Assembly (NCBI GenBank): GCA_031292575.1
Contig: JARLGX010000035.1
Span: 1-64,000 of the forward strand
From: Paludibacter sp.
Lineage (GTDB): Bacteria; Bacteroidota; Bacteroidia; Bacteroidales; Paludibacteraceae
Length of the DNA stretch: 64,000 bases
Direction of reading: 5' to 3'
In this document: positions 1 through 9,639 of the stretch, one piece after another
How positions within the stretch are numbered: the stretch's first letter is position 1
Layout: each line of letters starts with the position of its first letter
The notes under the pieces: model-generated
Told to the model about the DNA's origin: nothing
Databases searched by the model: none
What the model saw: only the letters and a program-made list of their open reading frames with translations
Translations under genes and position numbers: made by a program

Positions 1-397
1 AATATCTCGAGAATTTTCTCGTACTTTGTTAGGAAGTTGTTCATGATATTTATGTGATTGGTAGTTAGATAAATATACGGATTTTATCCGACATGAACAA
101 CTTTTTTTATTACTATTTTATAAATGCACTACGGGTTATATTATCTCTTTATTTTATGTGTATCTCATCATTATATAGTTGAATTTTGATATAACCTTGA
201 TGCGGCAATGATATATAAGTAGTGTTATGTCATCGAATTATTTTTATGTTACTCCTCTTCTCCGACAAATCGATTGAAGTGTTTGTTCGACTAGTATGCA
301 TGACTTGTTTCGGTCTGAGGCATAATAATGTTATATTATACCACAATCTAATTTTCACCATCCACTTGGAAAATAAATGATATACCAAATTATTAGA

Positions 398-584
398 TAT
401 AAGTAAGTGGAACTAAATAATGTCGTATAATTCTTTGTGCTTCTTTGAGTCTTAGAGCCTTTGTGGCAAGATAAATAGCCACTAAGCCACAAAAACACGA
501 AGTTTCACGAAGTAAATATAAAATATAAAAAGGGATTATCTAATCGAAATAAATACGACATTATATTTATCCTGCTACTTAGAT
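398..584. repeat. MITE-like unit 1 with 30-nt inverted ends
   Basis: The left end at 398-427 runs inward to taatgtcgta, and the right end at 554-584 begins with its exact complement tacgacatta. The outer 20 nt of each end also match each other (AAGTA...GG...A/TATAATGTCGTA). The interior, about 431-512, is an imperfect inverted repeat whose arms resemble 'ctttgtgcttctttgag...cctttgtggc', a common type of intergenic repeat in Bacteroidota. There is no ORF inside. It is a non-autonomous element or intergenic repeat; no transposase is nearby. Confidence 0.6.
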
Positions 585-650
585 TACCAAACTATTCTTG
601 AAAATCAGAACAAATACAATTTTAATCCAATTTCACAACGCGATATATCT

Positions 651-929
651 ACTAAGTAATGGTCAGAATATAATGTCGTATTTCATTAAAAGAATAGAAC
701 GCAGATTTTCACGGATTAAGCGGATAATCGCTGATTATAATTTAAACTGATTTATAACTGATTATAGTCATGCAAGCATGACTGATAAGACTTAAAACTC
801 TTGAAAATCATTTCGACTTGTCGAAATTTAAATCCGTATTAAAATCCGCTATATCTGTGTGAATCGGCGTTCTATTCTTATTTTATTATAAATTGATTTT
901 ACGACATTATTTGTTTCCCACTACTTATA
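651..929. repeat. MITE-like unit 2 with the same 30-nt ends
   Basis: The left end at 651-680 finishes in taatgtcgta and the right end at 900-929 begins tacgacatta. Both match the ends of the neighbouring unit over about 30 nt. The core is unrelated to that of unit 1: 691-725 pairs imperfectly with 843-878 (agaatagaacgc...cggat against atccgc...gcgttctattct). Two units with shared ends and different cores in tandem suggest that the ends are what is recognised. Confidence 0.6.
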
Positions 930-1496
930 TATGATTTATAGAATGGTACAGTAGTTTAAAGTTGGTCTTCATCTAAATTAGATAGAACTAATCTTTTGAA
1001 TAAAGTTTACACAAAAAAAACGGCTAAACTTTAACAAGTTGTCAGACTAGCACTGGAAATTTTATCAACCATTTAAAAGATTTAATTATTAAATAAAGAG
1101 TATTTTCAACTTCAATATGAAGTTTATTTTAATTTCTAATTGTAAGTTGAAGGATTAAAATAGGAACAAATTGAAGAAATATTTCTTTAATTGCTGTGTT
1201 TTTGCTTTAAATTATATGCTTTTTGCTGGTTTTTTGGCAATTTTAAAAGTTAAATCTAAGGTATGATAAAAAAAGTTTCAATTTTTCGCTTTTTATTTTA
1301 CTTTGTTTAGATATATTGTTTATTAACGCTTTTTAGTTTTTATGATAAGTGTAATTGCTTAAATATAAATACGATATGTATATGTTAATATGTTTAAAAT
1401 GCAATTATTCCTCTCAAAATAAGTCTTAAAATTTTGATTTGCCTACAAACTGACACAAAAATTCTGCATATTTTTTCTATTTATCATCAAAAACAC

Positions 1497-1527
1497 TTGT
1501 TTTTTAATTATTAATCCTTTATTTTTG
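1497..1527 (+). promoter_or_regulatory. Bacteroidota-type promoter of the SusC operon
   Basis: A -7 box TATTTTTG (TAnnTTTG consensus) lies at 1520-1527, with a TTG at 1497-1499 at the expected -33 spacing. It is the only good box in front of the SusC start, giving a leader of about 65 nt. Confidence 0.6.
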
Positions 1528-1597
1528 CAAACTGATTAAAAGAACTTACTGGAAAAAACGCAAATTAAAGAAGATTAATAAACAAAATGTAAAATTT

Positions 1598-4500
1598 ATG
1601 AGAAAACTAACGTTCTTATTGGCTTGCCTGTTTTTGGTTGGCGTAGGTTTGGTTAATGCTCAAACAAAATCTATTTCGGGAAAAGTATTTTCCGCAGATG
1701 ATGGGCAACCTGTTATTGGAGCTACTGTAATGGTAAAAGGTACTAGTCAGGGTACAATTACCGATACGGATGGTAATTTTAAAATCATTTTGAAAGGAAA
1801 TGACAAGAATTTGATCATTTCTTATGTAGGAATGAAAAAAGTGGATGTTGAAGCTAAAGACAACATGGTAGTTAAACTGGAATCTGATACTCGTCAGATG
1901 GATGAAGTTGTTGTTGTTGCTACTGCCCTTGGTATTAAAAGGCAGGAAAGAGAAGTTGGTTATGCCGCTACAACAATTAAAGACAATTTCATTAATCAGG
2001 CAAATTCTACCAATGTAGATCAGGCATTGAACGGTAAAATTTCGGGCTTGAACGTTACAACTACAAATAGTGGTGTATTCGAAAATGCAAAATTGAACAT
2101 TCGTGGTATCCGTTCTCTAACGGGTAATAACCAGCCAATGTTTGTATTAGACGGTTCGCCGGTTGATTTGAGTTATCTTAATTCAATTGCACCAAGCGAT
2201 ATTCAGGATGTAACTGTATTGAAAAGTGCTGCTTCAGCTGCTTTATACGGACCTGATGCTGTAAACGGTGTAATTTTGGTAACTACTAAACGCGGTGATA
2301 CCGATAAAACAGCTATTTCAATCACATCATCGTTAGAAGCTACAAAAGTTTCTTACTTCCCACAAATGCAAAATCAGTTTGGTGCAGGTGCCGGTGAAGT
2401 AAAAGACCAGTTTGGTAATTATGGGTATGTACCTTACGAAAACCAAATTTACGGGGCGCGTTTCGATGGTTCTATACAGCCTATTGGTATTGTTAATGCC
2501 CAGGGTCAACAACAAACAGGACCTTACACAAATGCTCATTATTCCGATAAAATTAATTTTTTCAATACAGGTTCTACTTTCCAGAATGCCATTTCATTAT
2601 CCAGTAAGGATTACTTCTTTAGCGTAACCAATGCTGATATCCGTGGTATTATGCCAAGCGATAAAAACAACCGGACAACTTTACGCTTCAGTTCGGGCAA
2701 AGATTATGGCAAACTATCAGTTAAATATAATATAAACTATACCAATCAAACTTATGATGTAGTAAACGAGGCCGATATGCCTAACCTGACAACCAGTTCA
2801 TACACTGGTAGTATTTTGTCAAATGTTATGCAGGTTTCCAGCAACGTTCCATTATTATCCTATAAAAACATTAATAGTGGTTGGGGACAGTTTGATAACT
2901 ACTTTAATGAGTTCGCTTTTAGCCCTTATTGGTTGATTGCCTCTTTAAGACACAAAGGTACAACTCATGATATTATTGGGAACGTTGATTTGGAATACAA
3001 ATTTGCAAAATGGCTGAAAGCCGATGTGAAAGCCAGCTCCAATGTTTCAGTTGAAAATTTTGCAAATACCGATGGACCTATAAGTGTGTCAGATTACACA
3101 TTGAATGTATTGAAACGTAACAGCACTCAGTATCATAATCAACCTGGATCAGTATTAACTGATATGAACTTAACCAGTCGTGTAAACGTGGATGCATTCT
3201 TGAGTGGAGAGTTTGATGTAAATCAGTTCAACTTGAAATATGTGGCTGGAACTACTGTTCGTAGCAATGATTTTAAAGATGTTTCTGTCGGTGGAAATAA
3301 TTTAACTGTCCCTGGATTATATAATGTATCAGTTCGTTCTGGGGATGCGATTGTTAACACATATGGCGCCACAACTTCTTATGCATGGAATGCTACTATA
3401 CAATCAAGATTAGTTTCGGCTTACGGTAACTTAACTATTGGCTATAAAAATTTAGCTTTCTTGGATTTGACAGGTCGTAATGACTGGGACAGCCGCTTGG
3501 CAGTCGCAAATCGTTCGGTATTTTATCCTGGAGCAAGTGCCTCGGTTATTATGTCTGATATCTTCCCTTCATTGAAAGATAATTCTATCAGTTATTTGAA
3601 ATTAAGAGCTGCTTTAAATAAATCGGGTAACGTAAACATTAACCCTTACTCGTTACAAGCAGTTTATACCACAAATTATGGTTTCCCTTATGGAAATACT
3701 GTTGGTTTAACCGCAGGGAATACGATTCCAAGCCCGAACCTGAAACCGGAGTTCGTAACAACCACTGAAGCCGGTTTTGAACTTCGATTGTTAGAAGACC
3801 GCGTCAACGTAGAAGCTACTTATTTTAATCAGGATTGTACAAACCAGATTTTGGCAGTTTCTCAGTCTTGGGCAACAGGCTATCCTACAGCTTTGGCTAA
3901 TGCAGCCAGCTTCCGTAACTGGGGGTATGAAATGGATTTATCGTTAACTCCGTTAGTTAAGATTGGAAATGGTGACTTTAATTTTAGAATTAATGCCACG
4001 TATAATGATAACGTTGTTACAGCTACTCAAGGAAATGTTCCGGTAGTTCTTACCGGTAATGGTAATTTTATTCAAAATGCTGCCAGTAACCCAACTGTAA
4101 ACAATATCGCTATTGTTGGACAACCTGCATTTGCATTCCAAATGACAGATTATAACAGGGATCCTAAAACCGGTAAAGTAATTGTAGATGCCACAACCGG
4201 TAATCCTTCAGTTTCTTCTACCCTGGTTACAAAAGGACGAACATTGCCTCTTTGGGTAATTGGTTTATCGCCTTCTTATACCATTGGTAACTTTAGCGTT
4301 TCTATGACCTGGGACTATAAAGGTGGTAATTATTTCTACGCTGGTATTGGTCCGGATATGGATTTCTCGGGTATTTCTGCCCGTTCGGCTGAATATGGCC
4401 GTCAACGTTTTGTATTCCCTAATTCAGTTTACCAATCGGGGACCGACAGCAAAGGAAATCCAATCTATTCACCAAATACCAAAATCCTTATTTCTGACGG

Positions 4501-4822
4501 TAATTATGGTTTTTGGACAGGTTCAACAACCAATACAGGAGTTGCAACAAACTATTATGCAAGTGCTGCAGCCTGGAGATTGCGTGAGTTGAATATCACC
4601 TATAATTTACCAAGCAAGTTCTTAAAGAATAATGTAAACTTTATTAAAAGAGCTTCAGTAAGTATCATTGGTAAGAACTTATTAATGTACCTGCCGAAAT
4701 CTAACCAATGGGGTGATCCAGAATTTAACTACACATCTTCCGGTAACGTTGCTGGAGTAAGTAGTGCTTACCAGACACCGGCTTCGAGATTCTATGGTGC
4801 AACAGTTAACGTACAGTTTTAA
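1598..4822 (+). CDS. SusC/RagA-family TonB-dependent outer-membrane transporter
   Basis: A TonB-dependent transporter that works with a SusD-like lipoprotein to import a ligand (glycan, peptide or other) across the outer membrane. The 1074 residues show a signal peptide ending near VNAQ (1-22), a carboxypeptidase-D regulatory-like (CnaB) domain of about 24-95, and a TonB-box-like DEVVVVA at 102-108. A plug domain follows with the LNIRGIRSL and PMFVLDG motifs, then a long beta barrel ending in an aromatic residue (VNVQF). The next gene is the SusD partner 21 bp downstream. The ligand cannot be predicted because no hydrolase or regulator is adjacent. Confidence 0.93.
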   Translation: MRKLTFLLACLFLVGVGLVNAQTKSISGKVFSADDGQPVIGATVMVKGTSQGTITDTDGNFKIILKGNDKNLIISYVGMKKVDVEAKDNMVVKLESDTRQMDEVVVVATALGIKRQEREVGYAATTIKDNFINQANSTNVDQALNGKISGLNVTTTNSGVFENAKLNIRGIRSLTGNNQPMFVLDGSPVDLSYLNSIAPSDIQDVTVLKSAASAALYGPDAVNGVILVTTKRGDTDKTAISITSSLEATKVSYFPQMQNQFGAGAGEVKDQFGNYGYVPYENQIYGARFDGSIQPIGIVNAQGQQQTGPYTNAHYSDKINFFNTGSTFQNAISLSSKDYFFSVTNADIRGIMPSDKNNRTTLRFSSGKDYGKLSVKYNINYTNQTYDVVNEADMPNLTTSSYTGSILSNVMQVSSNVPLLSYKNINSGWGQFDNYFNEFAFSPYWLIASLRHKGTTHDIIGNVDLEYKFAKWLKADVKASSNVSVENFANTDGPISVSDYTLNVLKRNSTQYHNQPGSVLTDMNLTSRVNVDAFLSGEFDVNQFNLKYVAGTTVRSNDFKDVSVGGNNLTVPGLYNVSVRSGDAIVNTYGATTSYAWNATIQSRLVSAYGNLTIGYKNLAFLDLTGRNDWDSRLAVANRSVFYPGASASVIMSDIFPSLKDNSISYLKLRAALNKSGNVNINPYSLQAVYTTNYGFPYGNTVGLTAGNTIPSPNLKPEFVTTTEAGFELRLLEDRVNVEATYFNQDCTNQILAVSQSWATGYPTALANAASFRNWGYEMDLSLTPLVKIGNGDFNFRINATYNDNVVTATQGNVPVVLTGNGNFIQNAASNPTVNNIAIVGQPAFAFQMTDYNRDPKTGKVIVDATTGNPSVSSTLVTKGRTLPLWVIGLSPSYTIGNFSVSMTWDYKGGNYFYAGIGPDMDFSGISARSAEYGRQRFVFPNSVYQSGTDSKGNPIYSPNTKILISDGNYGFWTGSTTNTGVATNYYASAAAWRLRELNITYNLPSKFLKNNVNFIKRASVSIIGKNLLMYLPKSNQWGDPEFNYTSSGNVAGVSSAYQTPASRFYGATVNVQF

Positions 4823-4843
4823 AATTTGTAAAACTAAAGAGAT

Positions 4844-6385
4844 ATGAAAAAAATAAAAAATATAATGTTGTTGTCGCTTTTAGCTGTTGTTTTTGCAATA
4901 AGCTCATGCAGTGACTTCTTGAATGTAAACACCGATCCAAACCGCGTGACCGATGCGAATGTTACTCCTGATTTAATTTTTACCCAAGCTGAAAATGCAG
5001 TCGGCGCCCGACAAGCAAGCCGGTTTGTATTTTTGAACAACTGGATGGGCTATATGAGTCGCTCAGGAACATTTGTTGTGGACCAAATGGAAACCACCTA
5101 TCAAATAGATAATAGTTTTACTGAAGCCAACTGGGATCAGGCATACAATATATTATTTGACCTTTATCAGGCAAAAACAAAAGCAGTTGCTACCAATAAT
5201 AAAGCTTTAGCAGGTGCTTCCATTGTATTATCAGTTAAGCTGTGGCAGGAAACTGTGGATCAGTTTGGTGACATCCCGTATACACAAGCATTTAATTATG
5301 CCAAGTATCCACAACCTAAATTTGATAAAGCAGTTGATATTTATACAAATTTATTAGCGCAACTCGATACGGCAGTAGTATATCTGAATGCAGCAAATCC
5401 GATGACTTCTTTTGCAAAAACAGATATTATTTTTGGACGGGGTGATAGTCTTAATCACGTTATATCAAAATGGAATAAATTTGCAAATACCATCAGACTT
5501 CGTATATTATTACGTCAAGCATCAACTACGTTTGCTTCTACTGTTCCTACTGCAGAAATAGCTAAAATTACTGCGAATGGCGGACTTTTGGGATCTGGAG
5601 AAGATGTAAGTGTAAATCCTGGTTATACAAACACTGTTGTAAGCGGCAATACAACAAGACAAAACCCTTTCTATGGGGCATTTGGATTGACTCCTTCAGG
5701 ATCTCCAGCCACTTCGGATAATACGGCAAATAATTATTTTGCAAATTCCATAGAAGTATCTGCAGCCAATGATCCGAGGCTTACACAGTTCTATTCAGCC
5801 CCTGTAAAGGGAACAGATTATGGAGCTCAAAATGGAAGTCTGGACGGAACAGTAGTCGTTGGTACCGGTTTTGGTGACGGATTATTAAAAACTCCTGAAA
5901 GTGACCAATTTATTTTACCTGCTTTCGAAAGTTTGTTTTTTCAGGCTGAAGCGGTTGAAAGAGGTTGGATGACGGGAAATGCACAAACTGTCTACGAAAG
6001 CGCAGTTGCCGAATCATTTAACTGGCTGGCTGTTCCAAGTGCAAGTACTGCTGCAGCTACTTTCTTGTCAACAAATATTAAAGCAATGTGGTCGAATGCA
6101 AGTGGAGTTAAGGCAAATGAACTTAAGTTGATTGCGTTTCAGAAATATATTGCTTTATGCTGTATAGACCCGCTGGAATCATGGTCGGATTTACGCCGTG
6201 GTGTGTTGGTTTTACCTACTAGTGGTAGTTCAACTTATATATCACACAATCCAACTGTAGCTACAGGCTTGCCTAATGTATTGACTTATCCTCAAAGTGA
6301 GTTTACTACAAATGGTTCACATATTCCAACTCCAGCAAGGACGACCGCGACGATATTTACCGAAAAGCTATTCTGGCAACCTTGA
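4844..6385 (+). CDS. SusD/RagB-like surface lipoprotein
   Basis: Ligand-binding lipoprotein that caps the SusC channel on the cell surface. The 513-residue protein has a lipobox ending ISSC (Cys22) after a hydrophobic leader, followed by the family-typical SDFLNVNTDPN start. Sequence features such as WMGYMSRSG, the TPR-like helical segment with DQFGDIPY and the C-terminal ESWSDLRRG fit the 'SusD-like 2' branch of the superfamily. It lies 21 bp after the SusC gene and is clearly co-transcribed with it. Confidence 0.9.
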   Translation: MKKIKNIMLLSLLAVVFAISSCSDFLNVNTDPNRVTDANVTPDLIFTQAENAVGARQASRFVFLNNWMGYMSRSGTFVVDQMETTYQIDNSFTEANWDQAYNILFDLYQAKTKAVATNNKALAGASIVLSVKLWQETVDQFGDIPYTQAFNYAKYPQPKFDKAVDIYTNLLAQLDTAVVYLNAANPMTSFAKTDIIFGRGDSLNHVISKWNKFANTIRLRILLRQASTTFASTVPTAEIAKITANGGLLGSGEDVSVNPGYTNTVVSGNTTRQNPFYGAFGLTPSGSPATSDNTANNYFANSIEVSAANDPRLTQFYSAPVKGTDYGAQNGSLDGTVVVGTGFGDGLLKTPESDQFILPAFESLFFQAEAVERGWMTGNAQTVYESAVAESFNWLAVPSASTAAATFLSTNIKAMWSNASGVKANELKLIAFQKYIALCCIDPLESWSDLRRGVLVLPTSGSSTYISHNPTVATGLPNVLTYPQSEFTTNGSHIPTPARTTATIFTEKLFWQP

Positions 6386-6463
6386 TAAACAATCATTCAA
6401 ATCGTGTATCGGTTTGTTGAGATGATCTTCAAGCCGGTACATAATTAAAAACTTAAAATAAAA

Positions 6464-7462
6464 ATGATTATGACAAAAATAATTTATAAAATCTTTCCTA
6501 TTCTCACACTTGCCTTTGCATTGTCAATGACGGCTTGTTTGACCGATAGTGAGTACGATAATAATCAAATTGGTATAAATCCTACCAATAATAAAAACTA
6601 TGTGGAAGTTCATATAACTTCGGATAATAACACCAATATTATCTCACGTGCTTATCCTACTATTGGAAGGGATACTACTATTACTAAGTTTATTGCTATT
6701 AATTTAACTTCAGGAGCCGCAACCAGCGATGTAACCATCACTTATAAAGACTTGAATATGACTACAGGTGATCCTGAATATTCATACGTTGTTGACTCGT
6801 TGGTAAATGTTCTGGGATTTGCATTGGCTGATGCAACTAAGATGACCGATTTAAATAATGGAAAAGTAGTGATATCAAAGGGCTCGAGCACTGGTTATAT
6901 TGCTGTTAAATTAAATCCTAATAATTTAATCGGAAGTTCTTATGTTTTTGGTATCAGGATTACAGCAGTTAGTGACTCAAAATATACTATTAGTAATTTG
7001 ACTGATGGAGTCGTTAAATTTGGAGCTGCCAATATGTATGATGGTCAGTATATCAATTCTGGTTCTATGATTGATTATGCTAATGCTGCATTCACAGGTG
7101 CATATCCTTTGACTGTTAATCTGGTTACTCAGAGCGCCAATTCAGTAGGATACTATGATGTGAAAGTTTGGGGTGATTATTTCCATGCATTTATGAATGG
7201 TTCATCATATAGTGGTTATGGAACTTTTGCACCGGTATTTACATTTAATGCTGATAATACTGTTCAATCGGTAACTAATTATTATGGACAAGCAGTTCCT
7301 CCTGCAAATGGAAGAACAGCACAGTTAGATCCATCAGGTATAAATAAATTTGATCCAATAACTAAAACATTGTATGTTTCGTACTGGATGAATCAACCTG
7401 CTGTTATTACTCCGCATCGTACACACTTTGTTGAAGTATTTACGTATGTAGGACCAAGATAA
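6464..7462 (+). CDS. DUF1735/DUF4361-type lipoprotein of a SusCD locus
   Basis: Surface lipoprotein of a type often found as the third gene of SusCD loci, where it may bind substrate. The 332 residues have a lipobox MTAC (Cys25) and a first beta-rich domain after NNQIGIN resembling DUF1735. The C-terminal half ends in YVSYWMNQP and RTHFVEVFTYVG, resembling DUF4361. An in-frame ATG two codons later is an equally possible start. It is followed by a strong terminator, so the uptake operon is three genes long. Its ligand is unknown. Confidence 0.75.
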   Translation: MIMTKIIYKIFPILTLAFALSMTACLTDSEYDNNQIGINPTNNKNYVEVHITSDNNTNIISRAYPTIGRDTTITKFIAINLTSGAATSDVTITYKDLNMTTGDPEYSYVVDSLVNVLGFALADATKMTDLNNGKVVISKGSSTGYIAVKLNPNNLIGSSYVFGIRITAVSDSKYTISNLTDGVVKFGAANMYDGQYINSGSMIDYANAAFTGAYPLTVNLVTQSANSVGYYDVKVWGDYFHAFMNGSSYSGYGTFAPVFTFNADNTVQSVTNYYGQAVPPANGRTAQLDPSGINKFDPITKTLYVSYWMNQPAVITPHRTHFVEVFTYVGPR

Positions 7463-7482
7463 TTCTTATCTTAATCAATTCT

Positions 7483-7517
7483 AAAAAGGAACTGCTCATT
7501 TGAGTGGTTCCTTTTTT
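7483..7517 (+). terminator. Terminator of the SusCD operon
   Basis: Stem aaaaaggaactgctca (7483-7498) pairs with tgagtggttccttttt (7501-7516), with two internal mismatches, and runs into a T tract. It lies 20 bp after the stop of the DUF1735-type gene. Confidence 0.75.
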
Positions 7518-7867
7518 TGTTTTCTTGCATTTGTTTACAAGTGTCCATTGTCTTTCAGGCAAAAGCAGATGAGCAATAATATTAGTTTTTATTCTTTTAC
7601 ATCGTATCCTCAAGTACATTTATAACAGCAAAATCATTAAAAATAGGTAAGTAAAACATATGAAATGCTAATCGAAATAATCATAAACAGTTGAGTAAAC
7701 TGCACAAGTAACGAATTTATGTGCATTATTTTTAGATTAATTGCACAATTATAAAATAAATGTGTATTTTTGTAGGCTTAAAAAAATATAAAATTATCAA
7801 TTTGATTTAGTTTTCATTTATATACAATGAAGACTCTCTCAGGGAACTAAATTTAAAGATCAACTTT
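7518..7867 (+). promoter_or_regulatory. Intergenic region with FadL-gene promoter
   Basis: 350 bp without a gene. A TATTTTTG box at 7765-7772 with TTG at 7741-7743 is the likely promoter of the FadL-type gene, giving a leader of about 90 nt. I see no riboswitch or other element here. Confidence 0.55.
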
Positions 7868-9502
7868 ATGACTAAAAAATTAATGTTACTATGTTATCTC
7901 ACGTTGGGTGCAAGCACTGCATTTGCAGGCGGTTTATTGACTAACACGAATCAAAGTGCCCATTTTTTGCGTAATCCGGCACTTGATGCTTCTACCGAAA
8001 TTGATGCTGTGTACACGAATCCTGCCGGATTAACTTTCTTGTCCGACGGTTTTCATTTTTCTCTGACCAATCAAAGCGTGTATCAGACCCGTACCATTAC
8101 TTCTACTTTTGCTCCTTTTGCTGGTTTCAATGCTGGTGACCCAACCAAAACATTTAACGGAACAGCCTCCGCTCCAATTGTCCCCAGTTTTCAGTTCGCG
8201 TACAAAAAAGATCGTTATGCCATTTCGGCTGCATTTGCCATTACCGGAGGTGGAGGAAAAGCCGTTTTTGGTAAAGGCTTGCCTTCTTTTGAGGCTCCAA
8301 TTTCGATGATACCGCTGTCATTGACATCCAAGGGAATTCCTACGTCGCAATACTCGGTTGACAGCTACATGGAAGGCCAACAATATATTTTTGGTGTTCA
8401 ATTGAATGGTTCGTACAAAATAAACGATAATTTGTCAGCTGCTCTGGGAATGCGTTTAAATATAGTGAATAATGCTTATTTAGGACATTTGAAAAATATA
8501 ATGATTAATCCAAATCAACCTGCTTTTGGAGCTTCATACAATGGATCATTACCGGTATCAGCACCAAAATTCTTCACTGATGCAGCAACAGTATTAAGTG
8601 GATGGTCTGCAGGTGCAACAAGTTTTGTGACTGGTTTACAGCCAATTGTTTCAGGTGGTGGTGGCACGGTATTGTTGGCAAATGGCACAGCTGCAGGTTT
8701 AAATGCAACTCAAATAGCTCAGATTCAGGGATTATTGGGAGCTGCTGGTTTAACCCCAGCGCAAATTGGTGCTATAAATATTCAAACAGCCCAGGGTACA
8801 TTAGCCGCAGCTGCTCCGGTTTTTGCCGGAAAAGCCGCTACTATGACAACAAATGCTGCATCCACTGCTGATAAGCAATTGGATTGTACCCAGTCGGGTT
8901 GGGGTGTAACGCCAATTATCAGTCTCGATTATCATTTAGATGGTTTGAACGTAGCTGCCAAATATGAATTTAAAAGTGCCTTGAATATCGAGAATAAAAC
9001 AATTATTGACGATACCGGTTTATTCCCAAATGGCGTTAATACACCGTCCGACATTCCAGCTCTTTTGACTATAGGTGCCGAATACGAACTTTGTAAAAGT
9101 TGGAAAGTATCCGCTGGTTATCATCATTTTTTCGATTCGGATGCCAAAATGGCTAATAATCGTCAACAATTTATCAATGGTGGTGTAAATGAATACCTGG
9201 CCGGAACTGAATATCAAATTAATGACTTGTTTCTGGTGAGTGCCGGATTGCAAGTTACTCGTACCGGCGTTACTGATGCTTATCAAACCGATATGAGTTA
9301 TAGTTTGAATTCTTACTCTATAGGTTTTGGTGGTGCAGTAAAAATTTCTCCACAACTGCGGTTAAATCTGGCATATTTCTTTACCAATTATGATAAATGG
9401 ACAAAAGTTTCAGCAAATTACAATGGAACAGGATTGCCCGGAACTGATGTATATGACCGTACCAACAAGGTTTTTGGTATTGGTTTAGAATATAAATTCT
9501 GA
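7868..9502 (+). CDS. OmpP1/FadL-family outer-membrane channel
   Basis: Outer-membrane beta-barrel of the FadL/TodX family, which moves hydrophobic compounds such as long-chain fatty acids across the outer membrane. The 544 residues have a signal peptide ending AFA (1-20), followed by GGLLTNTNQSAHFLRNPA and the family motif TNPAGL near 50-55. The C-terminus ends in KVFGIGLEYKF, a typical barrel end. The middle third has an Ala/Gly-rich segment (about residues 240-335) that would be a long loop. It stands alone between two terminators. Confidence 0.88.
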   Translation: MTKKLMLLCYLTLGASTAFAGGLLTNTNQSAHFLRNPALDASTEIDAVYTNPAGLTFLSDGFHFSLTNQSVYQTRTITSTFAPFAGFNAGDPTKTFNGTASAPIVPSFQFAYKKDRYAISAAFAITGGGGKAVFGKGLPSFEAPISMIPLSLTSKGIPTSQYSVDSYMEGQQYIFGVQLNGSYKINDNLSAALGMRLNIVNNAYLGHLKNIMINPNQPAFGASYNGSLPVSAPKFFTDAATVLSGWSAGATSFVTGLQPIVSGGGGTVLLANGTAAGLNATQIAQIQGLLGAAGLTPAQIGAINIQTAQGTLAAAAPVFAGKAATMTTNAASTADKQLDCTQSGWGVTPIISLDYHLDGLNVAAKYEFKSALNIENKTIIDDTGLFPNGVNTPSDIPALLTIGAEYELCKSWKVSAGYHHFFDSDAKMANNRQQFINGGVNEYLAGTEYQINDLFLVSAGLQVTRTGVTDAYQTDMSYSLNSYSIGFGGAVKISPQLRLNLAYFFTNYDKWTKVSANYNGTGLPGTDVYDRTNKVFGIGLEYKF

Positions 9503-9540
9503 AAATAGCCATAAAGGACGAATTTTAGAATTCAGCATTG

Positions 9541-9572
9541 AAAAAGAAATAAGTTTAGGCTTATTTCTTTTT
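9541..9572 (+). terminator. Terminator after the FadL-type gene
   Basis: Perfect 13-bp stem: aaaaagaaataag (9541-9553) with cttatttcttttt (9560-9572), followed by more T residues. Confidence 0.8.
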
Positions 9573-9616
9573 TTATTTAGATTGTGTTTAAATTTGTACA
9601 TCCGAAGCAAATTATT

Positions 9617-9624
9617 TACTTTTG
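9617..9624 (+). promoter_or_regulatory. pyrH promoter -7 box
   Basis: TACTTTTG fits TAnnTTTG. It decides the start of pyrH: transcription would begin near 9631, so an upstream in-frame TTG at 9622 lies before the transcript and the ATG at 9640 is the start, leaving a very short leader. Confidence 0.6.
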
Positions 9625-9639
9625 CTAAAAAATAAACCT

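Larger units (their letters stand above)
1..1597. other. Non-coding region upstream of the SusC gene
   Basis: About 1.6 kb with no convincing coding sequence on either strand; it is very AT-rich. It contains two MITE-like repeat units (described separately) and the promoter of the SusC gene near its right end. A short perfect inverted repeat, acttca-ata-tgaagt, lies near 1110-1124. In 1-395 I see only a possible decayed half-copy of the repeat end near 215 (tataagtagtg followed by tatgtcat). Confidence 0.6.

Noticed and set aside
398-929. CRISPR array
   Set aside because: Only four copies in inverted orientation with unequal spacing; no cas genes.
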